NCBI RefSeq assembly: GCF_902364365.1
Contig: NZ_CABJDN010000007.1
Span: 62,001-126,000 of the forward strand
Origin: Bacteroides intestinalis
GTDB lineage: Bacteria; Bacteroidota; Bacteroidia; Bacteroidales; Bacteroidaceae
Direction of reading: 5' to 3'
DNA: 64,000 nt
The translations under genes and the position numbers were made by a program. Positions within the stretch are counted from its first letter, which is position 1. The number at the start of each line of letters is the position of its first letter. This document shows positions 1-9,226 of the stretch, one piece after another. The notes below the pieces were generated by a model. That model did not search any database. It saw only the letters and a program-made list of their open reading frames with translations, and had not been told where the DNA came from.

Positions 1-41
1 ACTTTGCGCATCTTTTGGAAATATTTCGCTCATTAATACGG

Positions 42-69
42 CAAAAGTAATAAAAACAAGCTATCTTTG
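42..69. promoter_or_regulatory. Divergent promoter elements upstream of alaS
   Basis: TATCTTTG at 62-69 fits the Bacteroides -7 consensus TAnnTTTG and would start transcription about 90 bases before alaS. The reverse complement of 42-49 reads TACTTTTG and could serve a leftward gene outside the window. No clean TTTG -33 box is visible for either. The leader between 95 and 160 is rich in short purine-rich tag/gta repeats and holds no gene. Confidence 0.45.
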
Positions 70-163
70 CGCTGTTTTTTCAAGAATATTAATACTAAGT
101 AGCAAGTAGTTAGTAGATAATAGCGAATAGAAGATAGTAACAGATTAAGATAAATAGAAGAGT

Positions 164-2782
164 ATGTTGACTGCAAATGAAATCCGGAACTCATTCAAGA
201 GTTTCTTCGAGAGCAAAGGCCACCAGATAGTGCCCTCGGCTCCGATGGTAATTAAAGATGACCCGACACTGATGTTTACTAATGCGGGGATGAATCAGTT
301 TAAAGATATTATTTTGGGCAACCACCCTGCGAAATATAAAAGAGTCGCGGACTCGCAGAAATGTCTGCGCGTTAGCGGAAAGCATAATGACCTGGAAGAA
401 GTAGGACACGACACGTACCACCACACCATGTTCGAGATGTTGGGTAACTGGTCGTTCGGTGACTACTTTAAGAAAGAGGCTATCGACTGGGCATGGGAAT
501 ATCTGGTAGAGGTATTGAAGATAGATCCCAAAAACCTTTATGCCACCGTATTCGAAGGCAGCCCCGAAGAAGGGTTGGAACGTGACAATGAAGCCGCCGC
601 CTTTTGGGAACAGCACCTTCCGAAAGATCACATCCTCAACGGCAACAAGCATGATAACTTCTGGGAAATGGGCGATACAGGTCCGTGTGGTCCGTGTTCC
701 GAGATACATATAGACTCACGTCCGGAAGAAGAGAAAGCCAAAGTTCCGGGTAGCCAATTGGTGAACAAGGATCACCCGCAGGTTATCGAAATCTGGAACC
801 TCGTATTCATGCAATTCAACCGTAAAGCTGATGGGAGCCTGGAAGGACTTCCCGCCAAAGTTATAGATACGGGTATGGGCTTTGAACGTTTGGTACGCAC
901 GCTACAGGGCAAGACTTCAAACTATGATACGGACGTATTCCAGCCTATATTGAAAGCCATCGCTGATATGGCAGGCACCACTTATGGCAAAGACAACCAA
1001 CAAGATATCGCCATGCGTGTGATTGCCGACCACATTCGTACAATCGCTTTCTCTATCACAGACGGACAATTGCCTTCGAATGCAAAAGCAGGTTATGTAA
1101 TCCGCCGTATCTTGCGTCGTGCAGTTCGTTACGGTTATACATTCTTGGGACAGAGACAGGCATTCATGTATAAATTACTGCCGGTTCTGATTGAAAACAT
1201 GGGTGGAGCTTATCCAGAACTGGAAGCACAGAAAGAACTGATCAGCAAGGTTATTAAAGAAGAAGAAGACTCCTTCCTCCGCACACTGGAAACCGGTATC
1301 CGCTTGCTGGATAAGACGATGGCTGACGCCAAAGCTGCCGGAAAGACAGAAATCAGTGGTAAAGATGCCTTTACATTATATGATACTTTCGGTTTCCCGC
1401 TCGACCTGACGGAACTGATTCTCCGTGAAAACGGTATGACTGCCGACATCAAGGAGTTCGACGCCGAGATGCAACAACAGAAGCAACGTGCGCGCAATGC
1501 CGCTGCCATAGAAACCGGCGACTGGATTACACTGAAAGAAGGAACAACTGAATTTGTAGGTTACGACTATACGGAATATGAAACAAACATCCTCCGTTAC
1601 CGTCAGGTGAAACAGAAAAACCAGACATTGTATCAGATTGTACTGGACTATACCCCGTTCTATGCCGAAAGCGGTGGCCAGGTAGGTGATACAGGTGTAT
1701 TAGTCAGCGAATTCGAAACGATTGAAGTAATTGATACAAAGAAGGAAAATAACCTTCCGATACATATCACCAAGAAATTGCCCGCACATCCGGAAGCTCC
1801 GATGATGGCTTGCGTAGATACCGACAAACGTGCTGCCTGTGCAGCCAATCACTCGGCTACCCACTTGCTGGACTCTGCACTCCGCGAAGTACTGGGCGAG
1901 CATGTAGAGCAAAAGGGTTCTTTAGTAAGCCCCGACTCACTGCGTTTCGACTTCTCTCACTTCCAGAAAGTGACAGACGAAGAAATCCGCCAGGTAGAAC
2001 ATCTGGTGAATGCTAAAATCCGCGCTAACATACCTTTGAAGGAATATCGTAATATTCCTATTGAAGATGCCAAAGAATTGGGTGCTATCGCCTTGTTCGG
2101 TGAAAAGTACGGCGACCATGTGCGTGTTATCCAGTTCGGTTCATCCGTAGAGTTCTGTGGAGGTACACACGTTGCCGCTACCGGAAACATCGGCATGATA
2201 AAGATTGTATCTGAAAGCTCCGTTGCTGCCGGCGTACGCCGTATCGAAGCTTACACAGGTGCACGCGTAGAAGAATTGATGGACACCATCGAAGATACCC
2301 TGAAAGATCTGAAAGCTCTCTTCAACAATGCCCCCGACTTGGCCGGAACCATCCGCAAGTACATTGAGGAGAATGCCGGATTGAAGAAACAGATGGAAGA
2401 CTTCATGAGGGAGAAAGAGGCACAGATAAAGGAAAGATTGCTGAAAAACATGCAGGAAATCCACGGCATAAAGGTAATTAAGATTTGTGCTCCGATACCT
2501 GCAGAAAGCATTAAGAATATTGCATTCCAACTGCGTGGCGAGATTACAGAAAACCTGTGTTTCGTTGCCGGAACCATCAATGAAGGAAAGCCGATGCTGA
2601 CAGTTATGTTGAGCGACAACCTCGTAGCCGGCGGATTGAAAGCCGGAAATCTGGTGAAAGAAGCTGCCAAACTGATTCAAGGCGGCGGCGGCGGCCAACC
2701 TCACTTTGCAACAGCAGGTGGAAAGAACATTGACGGACTGAATGCAGCAATAGAAAAGGTACTGGAACTGGCCGGAATTTAA
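164..2782 (+). CDS. alaS: Alanyl-tRNA synthetase
   Basis: Class II aminoacyl-tRNA synthetase that charges tRNA-Ala with alanine in the cytoplasm. The 872-aa length is normal for the bacterial enzyme. The N-terminal catalytic core carries the class II motifs ([17 protein letters not shown]), followed by the tRNA-recognition domain. The editing domain shows HxxxH at H563/H567 and the paired CGGTH motif at C665-H669, the zinc ligands that clear mischarged Ser-tRNA and Gly-tRNA. The C-terminal DHHA1 region ends with the glycine-rich [14 protein letters not shown] segment. Single gene with its own promoter; the next feature is a small RNA candidate and the next gene is convergent. All key residues are present. 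Confidence 0.98.
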   Translation: MLTANEIRNSFKSFFESKGHQIVPSAPMVIKDDPTLMFTNAGMNQFKDIILGNHPAKYKRVADSQKCLRVSGKHNDLEEVGHDTYHHTMFEMLGNWSFGDYFKKEAIDWAWEYLVEVLKIDPKNLYATVFEGSPEEGLERDNEAAAFWEQHLPKDHILNGNKHDNFWEMGDTGPCGPCSEIHIDSRPEEEKAKVPGSQLVNKDHPQVIEIWNLVFMQFNRKADGSLEGLPAKVIDTGMGFERLVRTLQGKTSNYDTDVFQPILKAIADMAGTTYGKDNQQDIAMRVIADHIRTIAFSITDGQLPSNAKAGYVIRRILRRAVRYGYTFLGQRQAFMYKLLPVLIENMGGAYPELEAQKELISKVIKEEEDSFLRTLETGIRLLDKTMADAKAAGKTEISGKDAFTLYDTFGFPLDLTELILRENGMTADIKEFDAEMQQQKQRARNAAAIETGDWITLKEGTTEFVGYDYTEYETNILRYRQVKQKNQTLYQIVLDYTPFYAESGGQVGDTGVLVSEFETIEVIDTKKENNLPIHITKKLPAHPEAPMMACVDTDKRAACAANHSATHLLDSALREVLGEHVEQKGSLVSPDSLRFDFSHFQKVTDEEIRQVEHLVNAKIRANIPLKEYRNIPIEDAKELGAIALFGEKYGDHVRVIQFGSSVEFCGGTHVAATGNIGMIKIVSESSVAAGVRRIEAYTGARVEELMDTIEDTLKDLKALFNNAPDLAGTIRKYIEENAGLKKQMEDFMREKEAQIKERLLKNMQEIHGIKVIKICAPIPAESIKNIAFQLRGEITENLCFVAGTINEGKPMLTVMLSDNLVAGGLKAGNLVKEAAKLIQGGGGGQPHFATAGGKNIDGLNAAIEKVLELAGI

Positions 2783-2799
2783 TAATTGACTTGTGAAGG

Positions 2800-2821
2800 C
2801 AGGCGGATTATTATTCGCCTG
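2800..2821 (+). terminator. Hairpin just after alaS
   Basis: CAGGCG (2800-2805) pairs with CGCCTG (2816-2821) across a 10-base A/T loop, 18 bases after the alaS stop. There is no downstream T run, so it may be a 3'-end stabiliser rather than a full intrinsic terminator. Confidence 0.4.
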
Positions 2822-2846
2822 TGCAAGTAAATAACTAGCCAAAGAC

Positions 2847-2951
2847 TTGACTTTGACATCCTGATGTCGTATCTTTGTCAATGTAATCCTGATTTAGTTT
2901 CGGGAAGATATATAGTAAAGAGGAGAAGCGAATGTTTCTCCTCTTTTTTTG
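2847..2951 (+). ncRNA. Candidate short sRNA with its own promoter and terminator
   Basis: A complete transcription unit is visible without an open reading frame. A -33-like TTGA (2847-2850) is followed after 19 bases by a consensus -7 TATCTTTG (2870-2877), which predicts a start near 2884. A strong intrinsic terminator follows: AGAGGAGAA (2919-2927), a 7-base loop, TTCTCCTCT (2935-2944), then a T run. The predicted RNA is about 65 nt. The following gene is on the opposite strand and ends 250 bases away, so this is not its leader. No known RNA family was recognised. Confidence 0.5.
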
Positions 2952-2993
2952 TATCTATAGAAGTGAAAATGAGTTAAGATAGTATGTTTTACA

Positions 2994-3104
2994 GGATAAC
3001 ATACCATGTAATGAAGTAAAACAAACGATGTAATCACCCCAAACAAACCATCTGTTTGGGTAAAACACATCATCCGTTTAAGGGTAACACACCATCTGTT
3101 TGCA
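2994..3104. repeat. 22-bp-periodic degenerate tandem array (array A)
   Basis: About five units lie head to tail. The last three (3039-3060, 3061-3082, 3083-3104) are exactly 22 bases each and share an ACA..CATC.GTTT core; two weaker units precede them. The unit at 3039 is itself an inverted repeat, CCAAACA / TGTTTGG around a 7-base centre. It lies in the gap between alaS and the convergent lipoprotein gene. Confidence 0.7.
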
Positions 3105-3113
3105 GAAAATAGA

Positions 3114-3144
3114 AACGGGAAAGCCGAAGCCCTCCCGTCCCGTT
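3114..3144 (-). terminator. Terminator-like hairpin of the lipoprotein gene
   Basis: AACGGGA (3114-3120) and TCCCGTT (3138-3144) are complementary. Read on the minus strand the stem is followed by a T-rich stretch. It lies 50 bases past the stop of the minus-strand gene at 3197. Confidence 0.45.
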
Positions 3145-3196
3145 AAACAAACATAAATTCTCTCTTGACAAAAAAGGTTAGATTAGTATATCTTTT

Positions 3197-4027
3197 TCAA
3201 TTATTCACCACTCCCTCATATGGCTTCAAGCGTTCCACATGATAAACTTTACATCCCGCCGGGACTTCTACCGGACAGTTCTCGGTAACATTTTCCCAAA
3301 AGTCCATATATTCCATTACAGACGTTCTGGTCAGATCAGGACCATTGAAAGTATAAAGATGCTTTTCGCCATTATATTCAAATAGCAGACCTAAGCGTTC
3401 CTTTTCATCTTCAACAACCGGAATCCTTTCATATCGTCCTATGAAAGGAGCAATAGCAGAATCATCCGGACGAACACGCAAGATTCCTTCTTCCAACATT
3501 TCAGATTCATTATCCGGTATCATCTCATAACGTCCTCCCACCTTTACGGTAAAGAAGTCAGTGAATGCATCCGCAATATTCTTCTTTTGTTCCTCTGTAG
3601 CTTCTCCGGTAACCACGATACCATCCTTCACTTTAGACCAAACCAATTTCAGGCATTCATCTACCTTCACTCTCAGTAAAGCTGAAGAACCACTACCATC
3701 TCTTACCGTAATTCCCGTCTCACCTTCGGCTTTAGGAATAATCTGTATACGTTGGTACCCACTTTCACTTTTTACAAAAGCAGCAGTTACTATGGCATCG
3801 TCACCGTTCACTATGGAATAGTTACCGTCTCCACCATCCACACCGACAATAATACCTTCCGGTTTATTCAGATAGAGATTCGCAGAACTAAACATATTCC
3901 CACAGGTGCCAACTTGATAAATAGGCGCATCACCCGTAAAAAACACTATATCACGATAATCATCCTCGCATGCAGTACCTACAAACAAGAGTGAAATCAA
4001 CATTAAAATAGAATAGATGTGTCTCAT
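3197..4027 (-). CDS. Putative lipoprotein of unknown function
   Basis: A 276-aa protein with an N-terminal signal sequence and a lipobox ending at a cysteine near residue 20 (GTAC followed by acidic EDD). The acidic residues after the cysteine resemble the lipoprotein export signal that sends Bacteroides lipoproteins to the cell surface. The mature part is probably beta-rich, with repeated short strands and glycine-rich turns (GVDGGDGNYSIVNGDD), and could hold one or two Ig-like domains. I do not recognise a specific family. It is monocistronic: the upstream helicase gene is about 90 bases away on the same strand and the downstream neighbour is convergent alaS. Function is not assigned. Confidence 0.8.
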   Translation of the reverse strand: MRHIYSILMLISLLFVGTACEDDYRDIVFFTGDAPIYQVGTCGNMFSSANLYLNKPEGIIVGVDGGDGNYSIVNGDDAIVTAAFVKSESGYQRIQIIPKAEGETGITVRDGSGSSALLRVKVDECLKLVWSKVKDGIVVTGEATEEQKKNIADAFTDFFTVKVGGRYEMIPDNESEMLEEGILRVRPDDSAIAPFIGRYERIPVVEDEKERLGLLFEYNGEKHLYTFNGPDLTRTSVMEYMDFWENVTENCPVEVPAGCKVYHVERLKPYEGVVNN

Positions 4028-4119
4028 TGTTTTAGCTTTTATATCGGATTCGTATAATGAAAATGCAGCAAATAGTTAATTACTGCATGAGAACAGATAT
4101 TTTTTTTAGTTCCAACGAT

Positions 4120-5538
4120 TTATAGTATTTGTTCTTTCGGATAATCCACCAGATACAAAGTACCTGTAGCACGGGTAAAAGCAGTATATAGCCAGCGGAA
4201 ATAATCCGGTGTCAGATACTCATCCGTCATATACCCCTGATCGAGAAATACATTCTTCCATTGCCCGCCCTGCGCTTTGTGGCAAGTAACGGCATAGGCA
4301 TACTTCACTTGCAAGGCATTATAATGCGGGTCCGCCTTCATCTTTTTCATCCTTTCGCGCTTCATGGAAATATCAGCATAATCTTCGAGTACGGCATAGA
4401 AAAGCCGGTCATTGTCTGCCTTTGGCAAAGCTGGTGCATCAGTATGCAAGGTATCCAGCAGCAGATTAACTTCCAGCTCAAAGTCCCCGTAATCAGGAAA
4501 AGCGAGCAAAACCTCCGCAAAACGGAAACCATATAACTCACGTGTACGGCGTAGGCGGCGAAGAACAGCTATTTCACCATTGGCTATGAAATCCATTTCT
4601 TTACTTTTCTCCGTCCAGTAGTAATTATTCTTTGCTACCATCAGCAAGTCGCCTGTGTTCAATTCATCTTCCCGCCAAAGGATTTGCGCACGTATACCAT
4701 TATTGTAGATATTCGCCCGCTTATTGGAACGGCATACAACAATGGTCTCATCCATCCCGTCACGGTCGTAGCAAGTACTCAGCGTATCTATCAGTTCGTC
4801 GCCCGGAACTACTTTTATATCAGCGAAGCCCGACACCTTTATCTTTGGCAGACTCCCACAGGTATCTTCGGCTATAAGTTGGCGCAGCCGGGTAGCATTC
4901 CACAAAATACCGGAGTCCTGCACCTGACGCACTACCTGCGTCAAATCGACCTCTATCACTTCCAGTCCATATCCTTTCAGAGCTTCAGCAAATAAGGCAG
5001 GACTCTGATCCTCACCCACCGGAGGAAGCTGCGCTGTATCGCCCATCAACACCAGACGACATCCCGTACCGGAGTAAACAAACTGTATCAGATCGTCCAG
5101 CAAACGCCCCGTACCAAACACAGCACCGGATAAACCCTCGTTTGAAATCATCGAAGCCTCATCCACTATATATAAGGTATGTGTAGTCAAATTATCATTC
5201 ACCGAGAAGTTACTCACCTCGTTGGAGAAAGATTGCTGACGGTAAATCTTTTTGTGAATAGTAAACGCCGGATGCCCCGCATAAGCAGAAAAGACTTTCG
5301 CCGCCCGCCCTGTAGGAGCCAACAGAATTGACTTCTGTTGTAACTTATCCAATGTCCGTACCAATGCTCCAACCAGTGACGTTTTTCCCGTACCAGCGTA
5401 TCCGCGCAGCACAAAAACCGCATCGTTACGGGGAGATAGCAAGAAGGTAGCCAATGATTTTAGTACTATTTCTTGCTCAAAAGTTGGTTCATAAGGAAAA
5501 TTTTCCTTAATTTGCGTTTCTAAATAGTTATTTATCAT
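4120..5538 (-). CDS. RecD-like superfamily 1 DNA helicase / AAA ATPase
   Basis: A 472-aa ATPase of the RecD2/TraA-like SF1B helicase group. Walker A is GYAGTGKT at residues 46-53 and Walker B with the helicase DEAS motif lies near residue 130. A GDTAQLPPVGED stretch matches helicase motif III, and the C-terminal UvrD_C_2 domain shows the characteristic YAVTCHKAQGGQW and LYTAFTRAT motifs. It is shorter than full RecD, lacking the long N-terminal domains, as in the compact helicases common in Bacteroidetes. No RecB or RecC partner is nearby. The likely role is ATP-driven 5'-3' unwinding in DNA repair or recombination; the substrate is not deducible here. Confidence 0.88.
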   Translation of the reverse strand: MINNYLETQIKENFPYEPTFEQEIVLKSLATFLLSPRNDAVFVLRGYAGTGKTSLVGALVRTLDKLQQKSILLAPTGRAAKVFSAYAGHPAFTIHKKIYRQQSFSNEVSNFSVNDNLTTHTLYIVDEASMISNEGLSGAVFGTGRLLDDLIQFVYSGTGCRLVLMGDTAQLPPVGEDQSPALFAEALKGYGLEVIEVDLTQVVRQVQDSGILWNATRLRQLIAEDTCGSLPKIKVSGFADIKVVPGDELIDTLSTCYDRDGMDETIVVCRSNKRANIYNNGIRAQILWREDELNTGDLLMVAKNNYYWTEKSKEMDFIANGEIAVLRRLRRTRELYGFRFAEVLLAFPDYGDFELEVNLLLDTLHTDAPALPKADNDRLFYAVLEDYADISMKRERMKKMKADPHYNALQVKYAYAVTCHKAQGGQWKNVFLDQGYMTDEYLTPDYFRWLYTAFTRATGTLYLVDYPKEQIL

Positions 5539-5633
5539 TTTTGTAATAGAAAAAAGTTACAGGAACTATCGCCATTAGAATTATTTATTTTATTTTTGCG
5601 GTACGAATATAACAACTAAAAAACATATTTATC

Positions 5634-6320
5634 ATGAAAACAGTATTTAATGTCATTTTAGGCTTGTGTGCAGTGGTACTGATCTACATCTGCTATACCA
5701 GCATTATGGGTCCTATTAATTTCGAAAAGGCAAGAAAGCACAGAGAGAAGGCAGTTATTGCCCGCTTAATGGACATCCGTAAAGCACAGCAGGAGTACCG
5801 TAACTTGAACCACCAACAGTACACGGCAAGTTTCGACACTTTGATCAACTTTGTTAAAAACCAGAAGTTGCCTTTCATCTACAAAGAAGGTGAATTGAAT
5901 GATAAGCAGTTGGAAGACGGTATGACAGAAAAGAAAGCTATTGCTATCATCAACAAAGCAAAGAAAACAGGAAAATACGATGAAGTAAAGAAAGCCGGTC
6001 TGGAAAACTTCAAACGTGATACTTTGTGGGTTGCCGTACTGGATACAGTATTCCCTAAAGGTTTCAATCCTGACTCTATGAGATATGTTCCTTACGGCGG
6101 TGGTGCACAGTTCGAAATGGCTATCAGAAATGATACAGCTAAATCCGGTGCTCCTTTCTGTCTGCTCGAAGTTAAGACTCCGTACGAAACTTACCTGAAC
6201 GGTCTGGACAAGCAAGAAATTGCTAACATGAAGGATGTACAAACCAAATTGGGTAAATACTGCGGTCTGATGATCGGTAGCTTGGAAACTGCTAACAATA
6301 ACGCAGGTAACTGGGAATAA
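5634..6320 (+). CDS. Conserved membrane-anchored protein, unknown function
   Basis: A 228-aa protein with one N-terminal membrane segment (about residues 5-25) followed by a long amphipathic helix (EKARKHREKAVIARLMDIRKAQQEY). This layout resembles pseudopilins, but no prepilin peptidase site or other pilus gene is nearby, so that is only a structural comparison. The rest is a soluble exported domain. A -7-like TATTTTTG lies at 5591-5598. The next gene (DUF3822) starts 19 bases after the stop, so the two are probably cotranscribed with rsmD. Confidence 0.85.
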   Translation: MKTVFNVILGLCAVVLIYICYTSIMGPINFEKARKHREKAVIARLMDIRKAQQEYRNLNHQQYTASFDTLINFVKNQKLPFIYKEGELNDKQLEDGMTEKKAIAIINKAKKTGKYDEVKKAGLENFKRDTLWVAVLDTVFPKGFNPDSMRYVPYGGGAQFEMAIRNDTAKSGAPFCLLEVKTPYETYLNGLDKQEIANMKDVQTKLGKYCGLMIGSLETANNNAGNWE

Positions 6321-6339
6321 TTCCTATCCTGAACTCTGT

Positions 6340-7119
6340 ATGATAGAAACGATTGACTTTAGTAAATCGGAACAATATACGTTATCCATCCGCCTCAGTG
6401 CGGATGGATTTTCTTTTTCTGTATTCAACCCTCTCAATGAGGGTGAACTCTTTTTCTTTGACCGTAAAGTTGAAGAATCACTCTCACTCACAGCCAACCT
6501 GAAGCAGACTTTCCGCGAAGTAGAATGGTTAAAACATCCTTACCGCCGGGTAAATATACTCATGGCAAGTAAACGCTTTACCCTTGTACCGTTGGAATTT
6601 TTCGAGGACGAACAAACGGAAATACTCTTTTACCATAACCACCCCAAACGGGAGAATGAAGTTATACAATACAACATTCTGCGGAAAAATAATACCGTAG
6701 TACTGTTCAGCATGGACAAAAGTGCCCGTTCGTTTCTTTGCGAACAATATCCTGATGTGAGGTTTTATTCACAGGCAAGTTCATTCATTGAACACTTCTC
6801 CAGTAAAAGCCGTTTGGGAAACAGTCGGAAAATGTATGTGCACCTACGGAAAGATGCTGCCGAACTATATTGCTACGACCGCAATCACCTGCTCCTTGCC
6901 AACTCTTTTGAGTGCAAACAGACAGCAGACCGTATCTATTACCTATTATATATATGGAAACAGCTTGGTTTCGAACAAGAACGCGACGAACTACATCTTA
7001 CCGGTGAGTTGTTCGACAAAGAAACTTTGCTCAGTGAACTACGAAAATTCATCCGGCAGGTATTCGTCATGAACCCTGCCACTAACCTCGACCTACAAGC
7101 CATAACCCTATGCGAGTAA
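6340..7119 (+). CDS. DUF3822 family protein
   Basis: A 259-aa soluble protein matching the Bacteroidetes DUF3822 family, whose members have an actin-like ATPase fold and are regularly found just upstream of rsmD. The N-terminus (IDFSKSEQYTLSIRLSADG) is typical. Its 3' end overlaps the rsmD start by 10 bases, which points to translational coupling. Function is unknown; the conserved pairing with a ribosomal RNA methyltransferase is the only contextual clue. Confidence 0.85.
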   Translation: MIETIDFSKSEQYTLSIRLSADGFSFSVFNPLNEGELFFFDRKVEESLSLTANLKQTFREVEWLKHPYRRVNILMASKRFTLVPLEFFEDEQTEILFYHNHPKRENEVIQYNILRKNNTVVLFSMDKSARSFLCEQYPDVRFYSQASSFIEHFSSKSRLGNSRKMYVHLRKDAAELYCYDRNHLLLANSFECKQTADRIYYLLYIWKQLGFEQERDELHLTGELFDKETLLSELRKFIRQVFVMNPATNLDLQAITLCE

Positions 7120-7661
7120 TCAGCGGAATATATAAAAGAAGAAGATTTGACGTACCTCGTACCTTCAAGGCACGTCCCACAACAGATTTTGCCAAAGAGA
7201 ATCTGTTTAATGTACTTGCCAACTATCTGGATTTTGAAGATGGTGTATCTGCCCTCGACCTCTTTGCAGGCACAGGCAGCATCAGTATAGAACTGGTATC
7301 ACGCGGTTGCGATCGTGTAATCAGCGTTGAAAAAGACCGGGATCACCACGCTTTCATTTGCAAAATCATGCAGGAAGTGAAGGATGATACTTGTATCCCC
7401 ATCCGTGGCGATGTATTCAAGTTCATCAAAGGGGGACGCGAACAGTTCGATTTCATTTTTGCCGATCCTCCGTATGAATTACAAGGACTGGAAACCCTTC
7501 CCAATCTTATCTTTGAAAATAATCTGCTGAAAGAAGGAGGCTTGTTTGTATTGGAACACGGCAAGAAAGACAACTTTGAGAATCATCCGAACTTTGTGGA
7601 ACGGCGGGTATATGGAAGTGTAAACTTCTCATTCTTCAAACAGCAAGCTTCAGATTTATAG
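7110..7661 (+). CDS. rsmD: 16S rRNA (guanine966-N2)-methyltransferase
   Basis: Rossmann-fold SAM-dependent methyltransferase that modifies G966 of 16S rRNA during 30S assembly. At 183 aa it has the normal length. The N-terminus (MRVISGIYKRRR.D.P) is the family signature, the SAM-binding loop is LDLFAGTGSISIE near residue 48, and the catalytic DPPYE motif is near residue 117. It overlaps DUF3822 upstream and converges on cls, with a 6-base overlap of the two 3' ends. Confidence 0.95.
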   Translation: MRVISGIYKRRRFDVPRTFKARPTTDFAKENLFNVLANYLDFEDGVSALDLFAGTGSISIELVSRGCDRVISVEKDRDHHAFICKIMQEVKDDTCIPIRGDVFKFIKGGREQFDFIFADPPYELQGLETLPNLIFENNLLKEGGLFVLEHGKKDNFENHPNFVERRVYGSVNFSFFKQQASDL

Positions 7662-9095
7662 CAGTGGTGCCATCAAGCGCACCACACTCTCGGCAGCTTT
7701 CCGCCACCAGGGACGCTTCACCCAGTTTTTAAGGAAGACTTGTACACAGTCGCGCTGATCCAGAAGAAAGATCTCCCGCATTTGCAATGCCGTTTCTGTA
7801 TCATAAATAAAGGCATTCACCTCGAAATTATGCTCAAAGCTACGGAAGTCCACATTGGTAGAGCCAACAGTGGAAAGCTCATCATCCGATACCATCAGCT
7901 TGGAATGCAAAAAGCCTTTTTTATAGAAATAGACTTTTACACCCGCCTGCAATACATCCGCCAAATATGAACAGGAGCCTAAATGCGTCAGACGGTTATC
8001 CGCACGCAGAGGCAACATCAGGCGCACATCCATTCCTGCCAATGCTGCAGTTTGCATAGCGGCCAAAATCTGTTCCGTAGGCAGAAAATAAGGAGTCTGT
8101 ATATAGAAGTACTTCTTTGCACCGGAAATTGCCATACTCAATCCTTGCATAATCTCTTTCCAGGGACCGATGGGATCACTCGTCACAATCTGCACCAAAG
8201 AAGTGCCGGTCGCTTCCATCTTTGGGAAGTAACGGGAAGCACTGATCAAAGTACGGTCAACAAAATACCAGTCGAGCAGGAAAGCAGTCTGCAGACCATG
8301 CACCGCTTTACCTTCCAGTAAAAGATGGGTATCGCGCCAAATGCCCCATGAGAAACCACGCATATATCGTTCTGCCAAATTCATTCCACCTACAAATCCC
8401 ACACGCCCGTCAATCACCACAATCTTACGGTGATTACGGTAGTTCACCTTGCTGGTGAATAGAGGGAAACGTACTTTCAGGAAGCTACGCACTTCAATAC
8501 CTGCCGAGAGCATTTCATCATAGAAGCGGTTGGGCACATGCCAACACCCTACATCGTCATAGATAAGACGCACTTCAACGCCTGCCCGCGCTTTCTCTAC
8601 CAATACATCGCGTACCATACGCCCGATAGCATCATCTTCAAAGATATAAAATTCAATATGAATATGTTGCCGGGCATTCTGCAGTTCCCTCAACAAGGAT
8701 TGCAGCATGGAGCCGCCATTGGTATAGATTTCGATACGGTTACCGTCGAAAGGGAATGCCTGGGTCGTGTTGCGGAACAGGGAAATAAGCCGACTGTAAG
8801 CCATTGGCAAAGTAGTGGCATCCTGCGCCAGATATTCCACCATCGGTTTATTCAGCAGGCGGTTATAAATCTTCTGCCCTATGATGCGCTCCCGCCTGCG
8901 GCTTCGTCCGAAAAAGAAATAGAAGACTAACCCCACAACAGGCAGGAACATCAATACCAGTATCCATGCAAGCGTCTTCACCGGATTACGATTGTCGAGG
9001 ATAATGACAACAATTGTTCCGATGATAGCGCCAAAGTAAATAATATCAAAGGCGACGGTAGCTACTTGGTTGAGTATATAGTTCCAGTCAATCAC
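7656..9095 (-). CDS. cls: Cardiolipin synthase, phospholipase D family
   Basis: Inner-membrane enzyme that joins two phosphatidylglycerol molecules to make cardiolipin. The 479 residues begin with two membrane helices (about 12-32 and 38-60), followed by two phospholipase D domains. Both HKD motifs are present: HRKIVVID near residue 220 and HSKLMVSD near residue 400. Length and layout match the ClsA-type bacterial enzymes. The upstream neighbour on the same strand ends 130 bases away behind a terminator, so it is probably a single-gene unit. Confidence 0.93.
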   Translation of the reverse strand: MIDWNYILNQVATVAFDIIYFGAIIGTIVVIILDNRNPVKTLAWILVLMFLPVVGLVFYFFFGRSRRRERIIGQKIYNRLLNKPMVEYLAQDATTLPMAYSRLISLFRNTTQAFPFDGNRIEIYTNGGSMLQSLLRELQNARQHIHIEFYIFEDDAIGRMVRDVLVEKARAGVEVRLIYDDVGCWHVPNRFYDEMLSAGIEVRSFLKVRFPLFTSKVNYRNHRKIVVIDGRVGFVGGMNLAERYMRGFSWGIWRDTHLLLEGKAVHGLQTAFLLDWYFVDRTLISASRYFPKMEATGTSLVQIVTSDPIGPWKEIMQGLSMAISGAKKYFYIQTPYFLPTEQILAAMQTAALAGMDVRLMLPLRADNRLTHLGSCSYLADVLQAGVKVYFYKKGFLHSKLMVSDDELSTVGSTNVDFRSFEHNFEVNAFIYDTETALQMREIFLLDQRDCVQVFLKNWVKRPWWRKAAESVVRLMAPLL

Positions 9096-9149
9096 AAAAG
9101 CAAATATAGAGAAAATAAAAGAATTCCTGTTTATTTAAAAGGAAAATCA

Positions 9150-9197
9150 AAAAAAGTCCCCTTCCATTTCTTCAACAGAGTAGCAAATGGAAGGGGA
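9150..9197 (-). terminator. Intrinsic terminator after the outer-membrane protein gene
   Basis: TCCCCTTCCATTT (9157-9169) pairs perfectly with AAATGGAAGGGGA (9185-9197). On the minus strand the stem is followed by a T run (complement of 9150-9155). It lies 30 bases past the stop of the gene at 9227. Confidence 0.9.
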
Positions 9198-9226
9198 AAC
9201 TTATAACAAAAACTGGTTAGGAAACT

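Noticed and set aside
2141..2881. 246-codon minus-strand frame opposite alaS
   Set aside because: A shadow of alaS in another frame; it has no family features and overlaps essential coding sequence.
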